A DNA stretch of 8,866 bases from Betaproteobacteria bacterium RIFCSPLOWO2_02_FULL_62_17 (GCA_001770355.1 MEQV01000198.1:1-8866), one strand, 5' to 3'. Shown: positions 1-7,311, counted from the stretch's first letter. Translations and numbers: made by a program. Notes: generated from the letters alone by a model not told the origin.

Positions 1-1466
1 ATTTCATGGGCGACGCGCCGGGCTACCTCGGCCCACGCCGTGGCGCGCTGGGCGGCGATCAGTTGCGTTATCTCGTCGAATACCACGATATAGCCCCCGC
101 CGGGAAGCACCGACCCTCTTATCAGCAGCGTGGCCGAGTGCTCGGCCAGATTAAACTCCCGCTGCCAGCCGGATTCACCGTGGTTCGCGAACTCCTCGCG
201 AATCGCCGCGCCGAACTCCGCAAGCTGCGGCCAGGCCGTGACCGCGCGGCTCAGCAGGACGCCGGTGTCCGCGCGCAAAATTCCCGCCGCGCTCGGATTG
301 GCTATATGCAGCGCAAACGCCGCATCGAACACCATGACGCCCGCGGAAAGATTCGCCAGCACGCTGGAGAGGTGGGCGTTCGCCAGTTCCAGCTCCGAAC
401 GATGAATCTCGGCGGCTTTGCGCGCGTCACCCAATTGCTCGGTCATGCTGTTGAAGGAATGCGTGAGCAGGCCGAGTTCGTCCTGGCTGGTCACCGGCGC
501 GCGCCGGGAGAAATCGCCGCTGGCGACCGCTTGAGTACTTTCTGCCAGCACCTCCAGCGGCTGCGCGAGCCGTCTCGAGAGCAAAAAAGCCAGCGCGATT
601 GCCGCGAGAAGGGCAAGCAATAACACCAGCGTCAGCGTCAACAGGTAAATGTCCTTCAGGCCTTCCCGGGACAAGGAGAGTTCGCGGTACGCATTGAACG
701 CGGTACGAACATTTTCCGTGGCTTCGATCAGATGCTGTGGAACCGGGTGAGTCAGCTGCAGGAAGCGCTGCGAACGGGTGTCACTGGCACCAATCACCGG
801 CACGATCACACGCATCAGCAGCCCCTTTTCTCCGGCTTCGACTGCGGCATATTGTTTGTTCTGGCGCACTTGGGAAAGCAATATCGCTGCCGGCGGCAAG
901 GGTTTCGCCCCGGAACTCGGGGCACTGGCGCTGGCAATCAGCTTGCCATCGTCAGCGAGCAGCACAACTCCATCAGCCCCCACCTGCTCTCGCATGCGCT
1001 GTATCACTTGGGCTTGGAACTGCGCTGGTATTTCCGCGAGATCGGCGCTCATCAGCCCGGCCTTTACTTTCAGATCCAGCAGCATCGAATCCAGAACCGC
1101 GCTGCCAAGCTTCAATCCGCCCTCCAGCGCGCGATCGACGCGCACATCGAACCAGGATTCGATGCTCTTGCCGAGAAACTGAACCGATACCGTGTACACC
1201 AGCGCCCCCGGCAGTACCGCGACCACCGCGAACATCACCAGCACGCGAAAAGTCAGCAGTGAGCCGAATACCTTCCGCCGCCGTTGTCCGGCGAGCACAA
1301 GAAGCTGGTACACGAGCAAGACCGTAAGTCCGATGGCGAGCCCGGAATTGAGCGCAATCAACAGGGGGTAGTACTCGCTGAACAACGCTGTGTTGGCGCT
1401 GGCCGCGGCCAGCAAGAACAGCAGGATTGCCCCCAATACGATGCTGCCGATCAGTACATATCTCAT
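1..1466 (-). CDS. ntrY: NtrY-type membrane sensor histidine kinase, N-terminal 488 residues (cut by window edge)
   Basis: Sensor kinase of the NtrY/NtrX two-component family, expected to autophosphorylate on His and pass phosphate to an NtrX response regulator. I translated the minus strand from ATG at 1466 and it stays open to base 1. The N-terminus has three hydrophobic segments (about residues 4-23, 34-59 and 73-98). A sensor loop of about 170 residues follows, then a fourth membrane segment (273-297), a HAMP linker (about 298-350, with QPLEVLAES and the D-E-L-G motif) and a PAS-like domain (about 360-470, with the typical LxNLSAGVMVFD entry). The last visible residues are RRVAHE, the start of the H-box, with the phospho-acceptor His at residue 487 (bases 6-8). 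Dimerisation and ATPase domains lie outside the window. NtrY proteins are about 700-760 residues, so roughly two thirds is present. The start overlaps the DUF4390 stop as ATGA. No clear Shine-Dalgarno precedes it, so translation is probably coupled. The exact signal sensed is unknown; nitrogen, redox and envelope roles are reported for the family. Confidence 0.9.
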   Translation of the reverse strand, partial: MRYVLIGSIVLGAILLFLLAAASANTALFSEYYPLLIALNSGLAIGLTVLLVYQLLVLAGQRRRKVFGSLLTFRVLVMFAVVAVLPGALVYTVSVQFLGKSIESWFDVRVDRALEGGLKLGSAVLDSMLLDLKVKAGLMSADLAEIPAQFQAQVIQRMREQVGADGVVLLADDGKLIASASAPSSGAKPLPPAAILLSQVRQNKQYAAVEAGEKGLLMRVIVPVIGASDTRSQRFLQLTHPVPQHLIEATENVRTAFNAYRELSLSREGLKDIYLLTLTLVLLLALLAAIALAFLLSRRLAQPLEVLAESTQAVASGDFSRRAPVTSQDELGLLTHSFNSMTEQLGDARKAAEIHRSELELANAHLSSVLANLSAGVMVFDAAFALHIANPSAAGILRADTGVLLSRAVTAWPQLAEFGAAIREEFANHGESGWQREFNLAEHSATLLIRGSVLPGGGYIVVFDEITQLIAAQRATAWAEVARRVAHE

Positions 1467-2032
1467 CGCGGCGAATGCTCTGCTTCAAGTAAAAATGGCA
1501 TACGCTTCCAGGATGATGCAAGGCTCAATTCGCGGTCGGTAATCGCGGAAAGCTGAAACGGTCTTGGAAGCTGGGTGGCATCCAGGCGCATCCGCACCGC
1601 GGCGATATAAGGCGTATCAGGCTGAATCTTGTCTCGCTCGAGTACCAGCCACGATCGAATCCGTGTCAGTGTATTAAAGGCATCCGTGAAGGCGGAAAAG
1701 TTCCGATGCAACGAGCCCGTGGACAATCGGTACTGACGCAGCAAGGGGTTGTAAGACAGGCGCGCATCAATGCGCGCGCTGGCGGTTTTTTCATCAAACC
1801 AGTACCAGCGCGGACGAACCAGTTCGAACTCAATCGCGAAAAAAAGGGCCACGCCGCTATTGAGGGCATCTTCCAGGCGGCCGGTCAACTCGAACTCAAA
1901 ATCTGCGTTGAGGACATGGCCCTCTTCGATGGCTTCAAGCGCGAACTGCTTGACCTCAATAACCTGCGCGTAGGCTTGCAGCGAGATCGCCGCGCTCAGC
2001 ACCATCGCTTGCAGCAGGCGCAACGGTGTCAT
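1463..2032 (-). CDS. DUF4390 family secreted or membrane-anchored protein of unknown function
   Basis: Protein of 189 residues. It begins with a hydrophobic stretch and AYA-Q at about residues 20-23, which fits a Sec signal peptide cleaved near residue 22 or an N-terminal anchor. The remainder looks beta-rich, with alternating polar/apolar strands such as ADFEFELTG and ALFFAIEFELVR, a WYWFDE motif near residue 76 and LSYNPLLRQYRLS near residue 92. I recognise this pattern as the DUF4390 family, whose members are about this length and commonly sit between rsmB and ntrY in betaproteobacteria; no biochemical role is known to me. No cysteine-based lipobox or catalytic motif is visible. The start overlaps the rsmB stop by four bases (ATGA) and its own stop overlaps the ntrY start the same way, so it is made in step with the kinase. 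A periplasmic partner of the kinase sensor domain is my inference only. Confidence 0.85.
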   Translation of the reverse strand: MTPLRLLQAMVLSAAISLQAYAQVIEVKQFALEAIEEGHVLNADFEFELTGRLEDALNSGVALFFAIEFELVRPRWYWFDEKTASARIDARLSYNPLLRQYRLSTGSLHRNFSAFTDAFNTLTRIRSWLVLERDKIQPDTPYIAAVRMRLDATQLPRPFQLSAITDRELSLASSWKRMPFLLEAEHSPR

Positions 2033-3363
2033 CCGCGTTTTTGCAAGAGGGCGTAATAAAAGCCGTCGCTGTCGGCCCCGGGCAGAATCTGGCCGTCCGC
2101 AAAATCAGCCATCGGCAACTGCCGCGCCTCGGCGTGCCGGCCTAGAAACTCTTTTATCTGTATGGCATTTTCCACGGGAAATACCGAGCAGGTCGTGTAC
2201 TGCAATTTACCATCGCGCCGCAGCAGCGGCCAAAGCGCTTCAAGCATTCGAGCCTGGGTTCGCGCAAACGCGCTCAAATCCGCTTCACGCCGCAGCCAGC
2301 GGATATCCGGATGGCGACGCACCACGCCCGAGGCGGTGCAAGGCGCGTCGAGAAGGATGCGGTCGAATTGCGTTCCTGCGGAAGCAAAACCGGCCGGATG
2401 CAGACTATCCCCCACGCGCAGGTCGGCGATCAGTTCCAGCCGCGCGAGATTCTCCTTGATGCGCCGCACTCGTTCCTGCGAAATATCCACGGCTGTCAGC
2501 GCGCAATCTGCGAGCTCAAGAATATGGCCGGTCTTCCCCCCGGGTGCCGCGCAGGCATCGAGTACCGCCATGCCCGCATGCACATCAAGCAGGACCGCAG
2601 CGTGTTGCGCGCCCGCGTCCTGCACCGAGACTTCGCCAGCCGCAAATCCCGGAATGGTCGCCACCGGCCGCGGCCGCTCCAGCATCACGGCGCCGCCTCC
2701 CAGAGAGCACGCCACGATGCCTGCCTCCCCAAGGCGTATCAGGTAAGCCGCGACCGTTATGCGCCTGCCATTGACACGCAGCGTCATTGGCGGATGACCA
2801 TTTGCCGCATCCAGAACCTGCTGCCATTGCCCAGGGTAGGCGGCCTTGAGGGCATTGATCCACCACTGAGGGTGCGCGTATCGGCCGGTCTCGCTGGCGT
2901 CGATCTGGGCATTTAGCGCTACCGCTTGACGCTGGTAGCTGCGCAACACCGCATTGACCAATCCGCGCGCACGCGGCTGTCCCAGCAGGGCGGCCGCCTC
3001 CACGGCCTGGTAAACCACTGTATGGGCGGAATCCGGGCGGGCAAGCAGTTCGGCTAGGGCCGCAAGCAACAGCCCTCTGAGCGCTGCGTCATGAAGCGGT
3101 TTGTCGAGCAGGCGTGCCGCGATTACATCGACCCTGCCCCAGGCGCGTAAGGTGTTGTAGCTGAGGTCCTGGGCAGCCGCGCGCAGCGCTGTGCTGCGTG
3201 CCTTAACAAGCCGCAACGTCTGATTGAGGCTCGCACCTTCTACGACCTGGCCAATCACCTGCGCTGCGAGCGCCAATGACTCGGACAGGCCGTGCGCTGG
3301 CTTGGGCGGCCCTGCGGGCGGCTCATGCGCATCGGTCTGACCACCTGAAAGTATCACGCTCAC
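2029..3363 (-). CDS. rsmB: 16S rRNA (cytosine-967-C5)-methyltransferase RsmB (Sun/Fmu)
   Basis: Cytosolic SAM-dependent enzyme that makes m5C967 in 16S rRNA; 444 residues, close to the usual 430-450. Residues about 28-150 form the NusB-like RNA-binding domain (LALAAQVIGQVVEGASLNQ; RARGLVNAVLRSY). The Rossmann methyltransferase domain follows: SAM motif I is VLDACAAPGGKT (267-278), the acidic motif II is AVDIS (291-295), motif IV is LLDAPCTASG (337-346, Cys342), and the catalytic TCS motif carries Cys392. The protein ends in the family-typical DGFYYALLQKRG. The start codon is GTG at 3363, inside a GTGA overlap with the fmt stop; the first 25 residues before the NusB fold are proline-rich and weakly conserved in character, so a slightly later start cannot be excluded. 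Its own stop overlaps the DUF4390 start. Second-to-third position in a def-fmt-rsmB order seen widely in proteobacteria. Confidence 0.96.
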   Translation of the reverse strand: MSVILSGGQTDAHEPPAGPPKPAHGLSESLALAAQVIGQVVEGASLNQTLRLVKARSTALRAAAQDLSYNTLRAWGRVDVIAARLLDKPLHDAALRGLLLAALAELLARPDSAHTVVYQAVEAAALLGQPRARGLVNAVLRSYQRQAVALNAQIDASETGRYAHPQWWINALKAAYPGQWQQVLDAANGHPPMTLRVNGRRITVAAYLIRLGEAGIVACSLGGGAVMLERPRPVATIPGFAAGEVSVQDAGAQHAAVLLDVHAGMAVLDACAAPGGKTGHILELADCALTAVDISQERVRRIKENLARLELIADLRVGDSLHPAGFASAGTQFDRILLDAPCTASGVVRRHPDIRWLRREADLSAFARTQARMLEALWPLLRRDGKLQYTTCSVFPVENAIQIKEFLGRHAEARQLPMADFADGQILPGADSDGFYYALLQKRG

Positions 3364-4289
3364 GAAACGAAGAACTCGCCTGGAACCACCGGGAAGCCGC
3401 GAAGAAATTCCCCGGCCGGAAGCCGTTTCCCGCCGGGTTTCTGCAATTGCTCAAGCCATAGCGCGCCGGTGCCACAGGCTACCAGCAAGCCATTGGCATC
3501 TGCCTGCAGAATCTCTCCCTTTTTTCCGGCCGAAGCCGACGCTAATCTTGCTTGCCATATTTTGATCTCAGTTTCGCGCAGGCGGGTGGCAGCGCCTGGA
3601 CTTGGGTTAAATGCCCTGATCTGGCGCCAGATGTAATTCGCTTCACAGGCCCAGTCTATGCGCGCTTCATACTTGGCAATCTTTGCGGCGTAACAAGCTT
3701 CGCTGTCCGATTGCGGCATTGCCTTGACTGGTCCTTGCGCGTAGCGGTCGAGCACCTCGAGGATCAGCCGCGCCCCCACATCAGCCAGCCGGTCGTGCAG
3801 GGTTTGCGCGTTATCCGCGTCGCCGATGGCTACCTCTTCGCTCTGGATGATAGGACCGGTATCCAGACCTGCATCCATGCGCATGATCGAAATTCCCGTT
3901 TTTGAATCGCCTGCAAGCAAAGCCCGCTGTATGGGCGCGGCACCACGCCATCGGGGCAGCATTGAGGCATGGATGTTGATCGCCCCCCATCGTGGTATAT
4001 CAAGGACCGCCTGCGGCAGGATAAGCCCAAAAGCGGCTACTACCATGATATCGGCTCCGCTCTCAGCCAGTGCGATAGGCTCGGCAGCGTCGCGCAGAGT
4101 CTGTGGCTGACGAAGCGCGAGGCCATGCTTCAGAGCCAGTTGTTTGACCGCCGAGGGGTGTGCTCGCATGCCGCGCCCGGACGGACGGTCCGGCTGCGTC
4201 AGCGCCAGCACAACTTCATGTCGAGTCCCGAGTAACGCGGCCAGCGAGCGTGCCGCAAATTCGGGTGTACCGGCAAAAATAACTCTCAT
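3360..4289 (-). CDS. fmt: Methionyl-tRNA formyltransferase
   Basis: Transfers the formyl group of 10-formyl-tetrahydrofolate to Met-tRNA(fMet), making the bacterial initiator; cytosolic, 309 residues (family about 310-320). The N-terminal MRVIFAGTPEFA is diagnostic. The catalytic formyltransferase motif is INIHASMLPRWRG (104-116) with Asn105, His107 and Ser109; the partner aspartate is Asp143 in GLDTGP. The C-terminal tRNA-binding domain begins near residue 205 and includes AFNPSPGA. I chose ATG at 4289 rather than the in-frame TTG at 4328, because the 13 extra residues do not match the conserved start and the chosen ATG places the MRVIFAGTP strand at residue 1. It lies 69 bases downstream of def, the enzyme that removes the same formyl group, and its stop overlaps the rsmB start (GTGA). 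The only upstream ribosome-site candidate is a weak GGGA. Confidence 0.97.
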   Translation of the reverse strand: MRVIFAGTPEFAARSLAALLGTRHEVVLALTQPDRPSGRGMRAHPSAVKQLALKHGLALRQPQTLRDAAEPIALAESGADIMVVAAFGLILPQAVLDIPRWGAINIHASMLPRWRGAAPIQRALLAGDSKTGISIMRMDAGLDTGPIIQSEEVAIGDADNAQTLHDRLADVGARLILEVLDRYAQGPVKAMPQSDSEACYAAKIAKYEARIDWACEANYIWRQIRAFNPSPGAATRLRETEIKIWQARLASASAGKKGEILQADANGLLVACGTGALWLEQLQKPGGKRLPAGEFLRGFPVVPGEFFVS

Positions 4290-4358
4290 GATTACGATCC
4301 CGCGCGTTGTACAGTTAGTGCCCACCAACTCTTTTGGGCTAGGGCCCCTGCAACGCTG

Positions 4359-4862
4359 TCAGGCGCTTTTCTTCTGTTGTTTCAGCATCTTGGCTCGAAT
4401 ACGCGTGCGCTTCAAGCGGGACAGGTAATCGACAAATACTTTGCCTTCAAGGTGATCCATCTCGTGCTGAATACAAACGGCGAGCAAATCCTCGGCACCC
4501 AGACTAAAGGCCTTGCCCTGCGCATCAAGGGCGCTCACGGCGATTCGCTGCGCGCGTTCAACCGGCTCATAAACATCGGGGACTGACAGGCAACCCTCGT
4601 CGATATTCTGTATACCCTCGCGCTCGGTAATCTCCGGATTAATTAGTACCAGGAGTTGATCGCGGGTCTCAGAGACGTCGATCACAATCACCTGCTTATG
4701 GATATCGACCTGCGTGGCAGCCAAACCAATCCCCGGGGCGGCGTACATGGTCTCGGCCATATTGGCCACCAGCATACGGATGTGGGCGTCAATTTCCTTG
4801 ACCGGCGAGGCCTTCTTGTAAAGCCGGGAATCGGGATAACGAAGAATTGGCAACCGAGCCAT
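4359..4862 (-). CDS. def: Peptide deformylase
   Basis: Metalloenzyme (Fe2+ or Zn2+) that removes the formyl group from the N-terminal formyl-Met of nascent proteins at the ribosome exit; 167 residues, matching the usual length of type I deformylases. All three signature motifs are intact: GIGLAATQ (44-51), EGCLSVP (89-95, metal ligand Cys91) and QHEMDHLEG (132-140, ligands His133 and His137, catalytic Glu134). The C-terminus is a basic helix (LKRTRIRAKMLKQQKK), as expected for ribosome contact. First gene of the minus-strand operon; its start faces the divergent LysM gene. The region directly upstream of the ATG has only a weak AAG and a run of T (5'-GCAAGTTTTT), so there is no strong Shine-Dalgarno. 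An inverted repeat lies just upstream (separate entry). Confidence 0.98.
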   Translation of the reverse strand: MARLPILRYPDSRLYKKASPVKEIDAHIRMLVANMAETMYAAPGIGLAATQVDIHKQVIVIDVSETRDQLLVLINPEITEREGIQNIDEGCLSVPDVYEPVERAQRIAVSALDAQGKAFSLGAEDLLAVCIQHEMDHLEGKVFVDYLSRLKRTRIRAKMLKQQKKSA

Positions 4863-4871
4863 AAAAACTTG

Positions 4872-4888
4872 CTAATTGAACCAATTAG
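4872..4888. repeat. Perfect 7-bp inverted repeat in the def / LysM intergenic region
   Basis: CTAATTG and CAATTAG separated by AAC. It is an AT-rich perfect dyad in a GC-rich genome. If the minus promoter at 4907-4935 is used, the dyad lies in the def leader and ends nine bases before the start codon, where a hairpin would affect ribosome access. As DNA it could equally be an operator. Which of these, if either, is real cannot be told from sequence alone. Confidence 0.45.
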
Positions 4889-4906
4889 ATGCAGAATTTA
4901 ATGCGG

Positions 4907-4935
4907 ACTATAAAAAGCGTGCTATGCTTTTTCAG
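4907..4935 (-). promoter_or_regulatory. Candidate sigma70 promoter for the def-fmt-rsmB operon
   Basis: Read on the minus strand: -35 CTGAAA (4935-4930, 4 of 6 consensus), a 17-base spacer, and -10 TATAGT (4912-4907, 5 of 6). Transcription would begin near 4900, giving a leader of about 38 bases before the def ATG at 4862. Optimal spacing and position support it; no experimental evidence. Confidence 0.55.
4920..4928 (+). promoter_or_regulatory. Candidate extended -10 promoter for the LysM gene
   Basis: TGCTATGCT fits an extended -10 element (TG-N-TATGCT, 4 of 6 in the hexamer). No good -35 lies at the standard distance, which extended -10 promoters tolerate. The start would be near 4935, 37 bases before the ATG. 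An alternative is TTGAAC (4876-4881) with TTTAAT (4897-4902), but its 15-base spacer is short. Confidence 0.3.
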
Positions 4936-4962
4936 CCGGGTCCGCGGCGTGTAAATCTAGTC

Positions 4963-4966
4963 GAGG
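4963..4966 (+). promoter_or_regulatory. Ribosome binding site of the LysM gene
   Basis: GAGG sits five bases before the ATG at 4972. This decides the start in favour of 4972 over in-frame upstream candidates (TTG at 4876, ATG at 4924), and the resulting protein begins directly with a signal peptide. Confidence 0.7.
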
Positions 4967-4971
4967 TTGCT

Positions 4972-6015
4972 ATGGACAAGTCTATCACAGGGATACTGCT
5001 GGCCCTTTGCTTGGTGGCGGGACAGGCGCTTGCGCAGAGCAATATCCGCCTGCAGGAAGACGCCCCGGACCGTTATGTGGTCCAAAAAGGTGACACGCTC
5101 TGGAGCATCGCCTCGAAGTTCCTCAAGGAACCTTGGCGTTGGCCTGAGATCTGGAAACTCAATCAGGATCAGATCAAGAACCCCAATAGGATTTATCCAG
5201 GCAATGTCTTGGTCCTCGATCGAAGCCGCACAGATCCAAGCCTGGCCTTGGCGCCCACCGAGAAGCTTTCCCCGCGGGTGCGCGTCGAGCCGCTGCCCGA
5301 GGAAGCTATTCCCGCTATTCGCCCAAATTCCATCGAACCATTTCTCACTCAACCTCTGGTCATAGAGCAGGACGGACTGGAGAAGGCGCCACGTATCGTC
5401 GCGACAGAAGAAAGCCGGGTACACATCGGTCCCGGAGGTATCGCATACGTCGCGGGCGCGGCCAACTCCAAGGAAGTAAACTGGCAGATCTTCAGACCCG
5501 GCAAGCCTTTGATCGATCCGGATACACAGCGAACGCTCGGCTACGAGGCAATTTTTCTTGGAACCGGAAGAATGACACGCAGCGGCGATCCCGCGACGCT
5601 GCAAGTAGTCACTGCGAAGCAGGAAATTGGCAAAGGCGACAGGCTGATCGCGACGGGTAGGGCCGTCATCAACCAATACCTTCCGCACGCGCCCAAAGTA
5701 TTCGTGCAGGCGAGGATCATATCGCTTTATGGCGCCCTCGCTACCAGCGAAGGCGGACCCAGTTCCATTGTGGCACTGAACAAGGGCACCAAAGACGGGG
5801 TCGAGCACGGCCATGTGCTGGCGCTCTACAGGACCGGGGAGTCGGCTGTTGACCCGGCGTCCACCTTGTCCAGGGATGCGGCACCCAGGATAAAACTTCC
5901 CGACGAGCGCTACGGCCTGGTACTGATATTTCGTACCTTTGATTCCGTCTCCTACGCCTTGGTCATGGAAAGTTCCCGGCCAGTGGCGCCCGGGGACTTG
6001 CTGCGGACGCCCTAA
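4972..6015 (+). CDS. Secreted LysM peptidoglycan-binding domain protein
   Basis: Protein of 347 residues. Residues 1-22 form a Sec signal peptide (Lys3, hydrophobic core ITGILLALCLVAG, then ALA-Q). Cys13 is not in a proper lipobox, so a soluble periplasmic protein is more likely than a lipoprotein. A single LysM domain lies at about residues 34-82, opening with RYVVQKGDTLWSIASKFL and containing WRWPEIWKLN, NPNRIYPG and VLVLDR; it binds the glycan backbone of peptidoglycan. The remaining 260 residues show no catalytic hydrolase motif to me (no NlpC/P60, M23 or transglycosylase signature). They include several glycine-rich beta-like stretches (IFLGTGRM; GKGDRLIATGRA; KGTKDGVEHGHVLALYR). This matches the LysM proteins often found just upstream of dprA in betaproteobacteria, function unknown. 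The gene is divergent from def and 207 bases ahead of dprA. A structural or cell-wall scaffolding role is inferred only. Confidence 0.88.
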   Translation: MDKSITGILLALCLVAGQALAQSNIRLQEDAPDRYVVQKGDTLWSIASKFLKEPWRWPEIWKLNQDQIKNPNRIYPGNVLVLDRSRTDPSLALAPTEKLSPRVRVEPLPEEAIPAIRPNSIEPFLTQPLVIEQDGLEKAPRIVATEESRVHIGPGGIAYVAGAANSKEVNWQIFRPGKPLIDPDTQRTLGYEAIFLGTGRMTRSGDPATLQVVTAKQEIGKGDRLIATGRAVINQYLPHAPKVFVQARIISLYGALATSEGGPSSIVALNKGTKDGVEHGHVLALYRTGESAVDPASTLSRDAAPRIKLPDERYGLVLIFRTFDSVSYALVMESSRPVAPGDLLRTP

Positions 6016-6222
6016 TCGAGGGCAAATAGTTGGTGCTTCGCTAAGCACACGCGATTTTCTGCAATAGGCGCGGATCCCGGCGGCCAGCCGGCGCTCGACG
6101 CCTTGTGGTGGGGGCGTCCATATTCGACTTCACCAAGCGGCAGGATTCCACGGCGTATGCGCGCTTTCCCGCGCCCGCAAATTCATGCCATCCGTTTGCC
6201 ACTTTGAAGCGTTAAGCATTCC
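6016..6222. other. Intergenic region between the LysM gene and dprA
   Basis: No coding frame is credible here. Besides the hairpin at 6033-6048 I see three short GC-rich dyads: CCGGC/GCCGG (6077-6091), GACGCC/GGCGTC with a 10-base loop (6097-6118), and GCGCG/CGCGC (6159-6174). None has a T tract. No convincing promoter for dprA was found, so dprA may rely on read-through or on a non-sigma70 promoter. Confidence 0.4.
6033..6060 (+). terminator. Weak hairpin after the LysM gene, possible terminator
   Basis: GTGCTT and AAGCAC (6033-6038, 6043-6048) pair perfectly around a CGCT loop, starting 18 bases after the stop codon. The T-rich stretch ATTTTCT begins five bases after the stem instead of directly, so intrinsic termination would be inefficient. 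Position after the gene is the main support. Confidence 0.35.
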
Positions 6223-7311
6223 ATGCAAATCGCTTCCGATACCGCCGACTGGCTCAGCCTTGGCCTGGTTAATGATTTAGGCCCCACGGCATTGCGCGGC
6301 TTGCTTGCAGCATTTGGCCTGCCCGCAAACATCCTGTCGGCGAACCGGCGCCAGCTTACCCGGCATGTCAGCGAAGCTATGGCCGAAAGAATCCTGTCGG
6401 GCGACCGCCAACAGAAAATTGAAGATACGCTTGCCTGGCTTTCGCAGGATGGCCATTCGCTCGTCACTTTTGCCGATGCGCAATATCCGCAGCTTCTGCT
6501 TCAGATTCCCGACCCCCCGCCAATACTCTACGTTTTGGGCGATGCGAGCCATCTGAACCGATCTGCCCTTGCGATCGTGGGAAGCCGCAATGCAACGCCA
6601 CAAGGCCTGGTCAATGCCCGCGGCTTTGCCAAGGCAGCTTCCCATTCCGGCCTGACCGTGGTCAGCGGGCTCGCATTGGGAATTGATACCGCCGCGCATC
6701 AAGGCGCCCTCGACGGATCGGGCTCCACCGTCGCGGTACTTGGCTGCGGCGCGGATATCGACTATCCGCGCTCCAATGCGATGCTTGCCCGGGAAATCGC
6801 CCGCTGTGGCGCGATTGTTTCGGAATTTGCGCTGGGCACGCCGCCGCTTACGTCCAATTTTCCTCGCAGAAACCGCATCATCAGTGGGCTCAGTCAAGGT
6901 TGTCTCGTGGTAGAAGCGGCGCTGGCTTCAGGTTCTCTGATTACCGCAAGACTGGCTGCGGAACAGGGCAGGGAGGTTTTTGCGATCCCGGGTTCGATAC
7001 ATTCTCCGCTTGCGCGAGGTTGCCACGCCCTTATCAGACAAGGCGCCAAGCTGGTGGAGACAGCGGCAGACATCATGCAGGAATTGCACCTGAGCGTGGA
7101 GCCGTTAGACCCCAAGATATTGGAGCCTGATGATGGTCTGCTACAATATATTGGGTTTGATTGCTGCGATCTGGACAGCTTGGTCCAACGCAGCGGCTTG
7201 ACTGCAGGGGCGCTATCGGCGATGCTTTTGACGCTGGAACTGAAGGGAAAAGTTGCTTGCCTCCCGGGTGGCTTGTACCAGCGAATAAGCCAGGGAATCG
7301 ATTCTGATTGA
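6223..7311 (+). CDS. dprA: DNA-processing protein DprA
   Basis: Binds incoming single-stranded DNA during natural transformation and loads RecA onto it; cytosolic, 362 residues, normal for the family. Residues about 1-60 are a SAM/helix-hairpin-like N-terminal domain (VNDLGPTALRGLLAAFG). The extended Rossmann fold (about 80-285) has every hallmark: ALAIVGSRNAT (115-125), VVSGLALGIDTAAHQGAL (146-163), VAVLGCGADIDYPRSN (170-185), SNFPRRNRIISGLS (211-224) and EAALASGSLITARLAAEQGREVFAIPGS (231-258). Residues about 300-355 form the C-terminal winged-helix (DML1-like) domain. The ATG at 6223 is the only candidate start: an in-frame TGA lies at 6205-6207 with no start codon between. The ribosome site is weak (AAG six bases upstream). 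It is followed after 90 bases by smg. Presence of DprA suggests, but does not prove, natural competence, since the gene is also widespread in species not known to transform. Confidence 0.97.
   Translation: MQIASDTADWLSLGLVNDLGPTALRGLLAAFGLPANILSANRRQLTRHVSEAMAERILSGDRQQKIEDTLAWLSQDGHSLVTFADAQYPQLLLQIPDPPPILYVLGDASHLNRSALAIVGSRNATPQGLVNARGFAKAASHSGLTVVSGLALGIDTAAHQGALDGSGSTVAVLGCGADIDYPRSNAMLAREIARCGAIVSEFALGTPPLTSNFPRRNRIISGLSQGCLVVEAALASGSLITARLAAEQGREVFAIPGSIHSPLARGCHALIRQGAKLVETAADIMQELHLSVEPLDPKILEPDDGLLQYIGFDCCDLDSLVQRSGLTAGALSAMLLTLELKGKVACLPGGLYQRISQGIDSD

Noticed and set aside
6..623. Plus-strand open frame of 205 codons
   Set aside because: Antisense shadow of the NtrY HAMP/PAS region; Arg/Gln-rich, no domain.
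973..1521. Minus-strand open frame of 182 codons in the kinase region
   Set aside because: Lies in a different frame from the continuous NtrY reading frame on the same strand; translation is Arg/Gly-rich without domain features.
2311..2916. Plus-strand open frame of 201 codons
   Set aside because: Antisense shadow of rsmB, whose methyltransferase motifs are all intact on the other strand.
4290..4328. Upstream TTG start adding 13 residues to Fmt
   Set aside because: The extension precedes the invariant MRVIFAGTP N-terminus and is not expected in the family.
4290..4358. GC-rich complementary stretches between def and fmt as a terminator
   Set aside because: Only short imperfect stems and no T tract on the minus strand; read-through into fmt is expected.
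4876..4971. Upstream TTG/ATG starts for the LysM protein
   Set aside because: They would bury the signal peptide internally and overlap the promoter region; GAGG before 4972 favours the later start.
4957..6048. Open frame of 363 codons antisense to the LysM gene
   Set aside because: Fully shadows a gene with signal peptide, ribosome site and LysM domain; its own translation shows no recognisable domain or signal and no ribosome site. Long antisense frames are common in GC-rich DNA.
6277..6897. Minus-strand open frame of 206 codons
   Set aside because: Antisense shadow of dprA; no protein-like motif.
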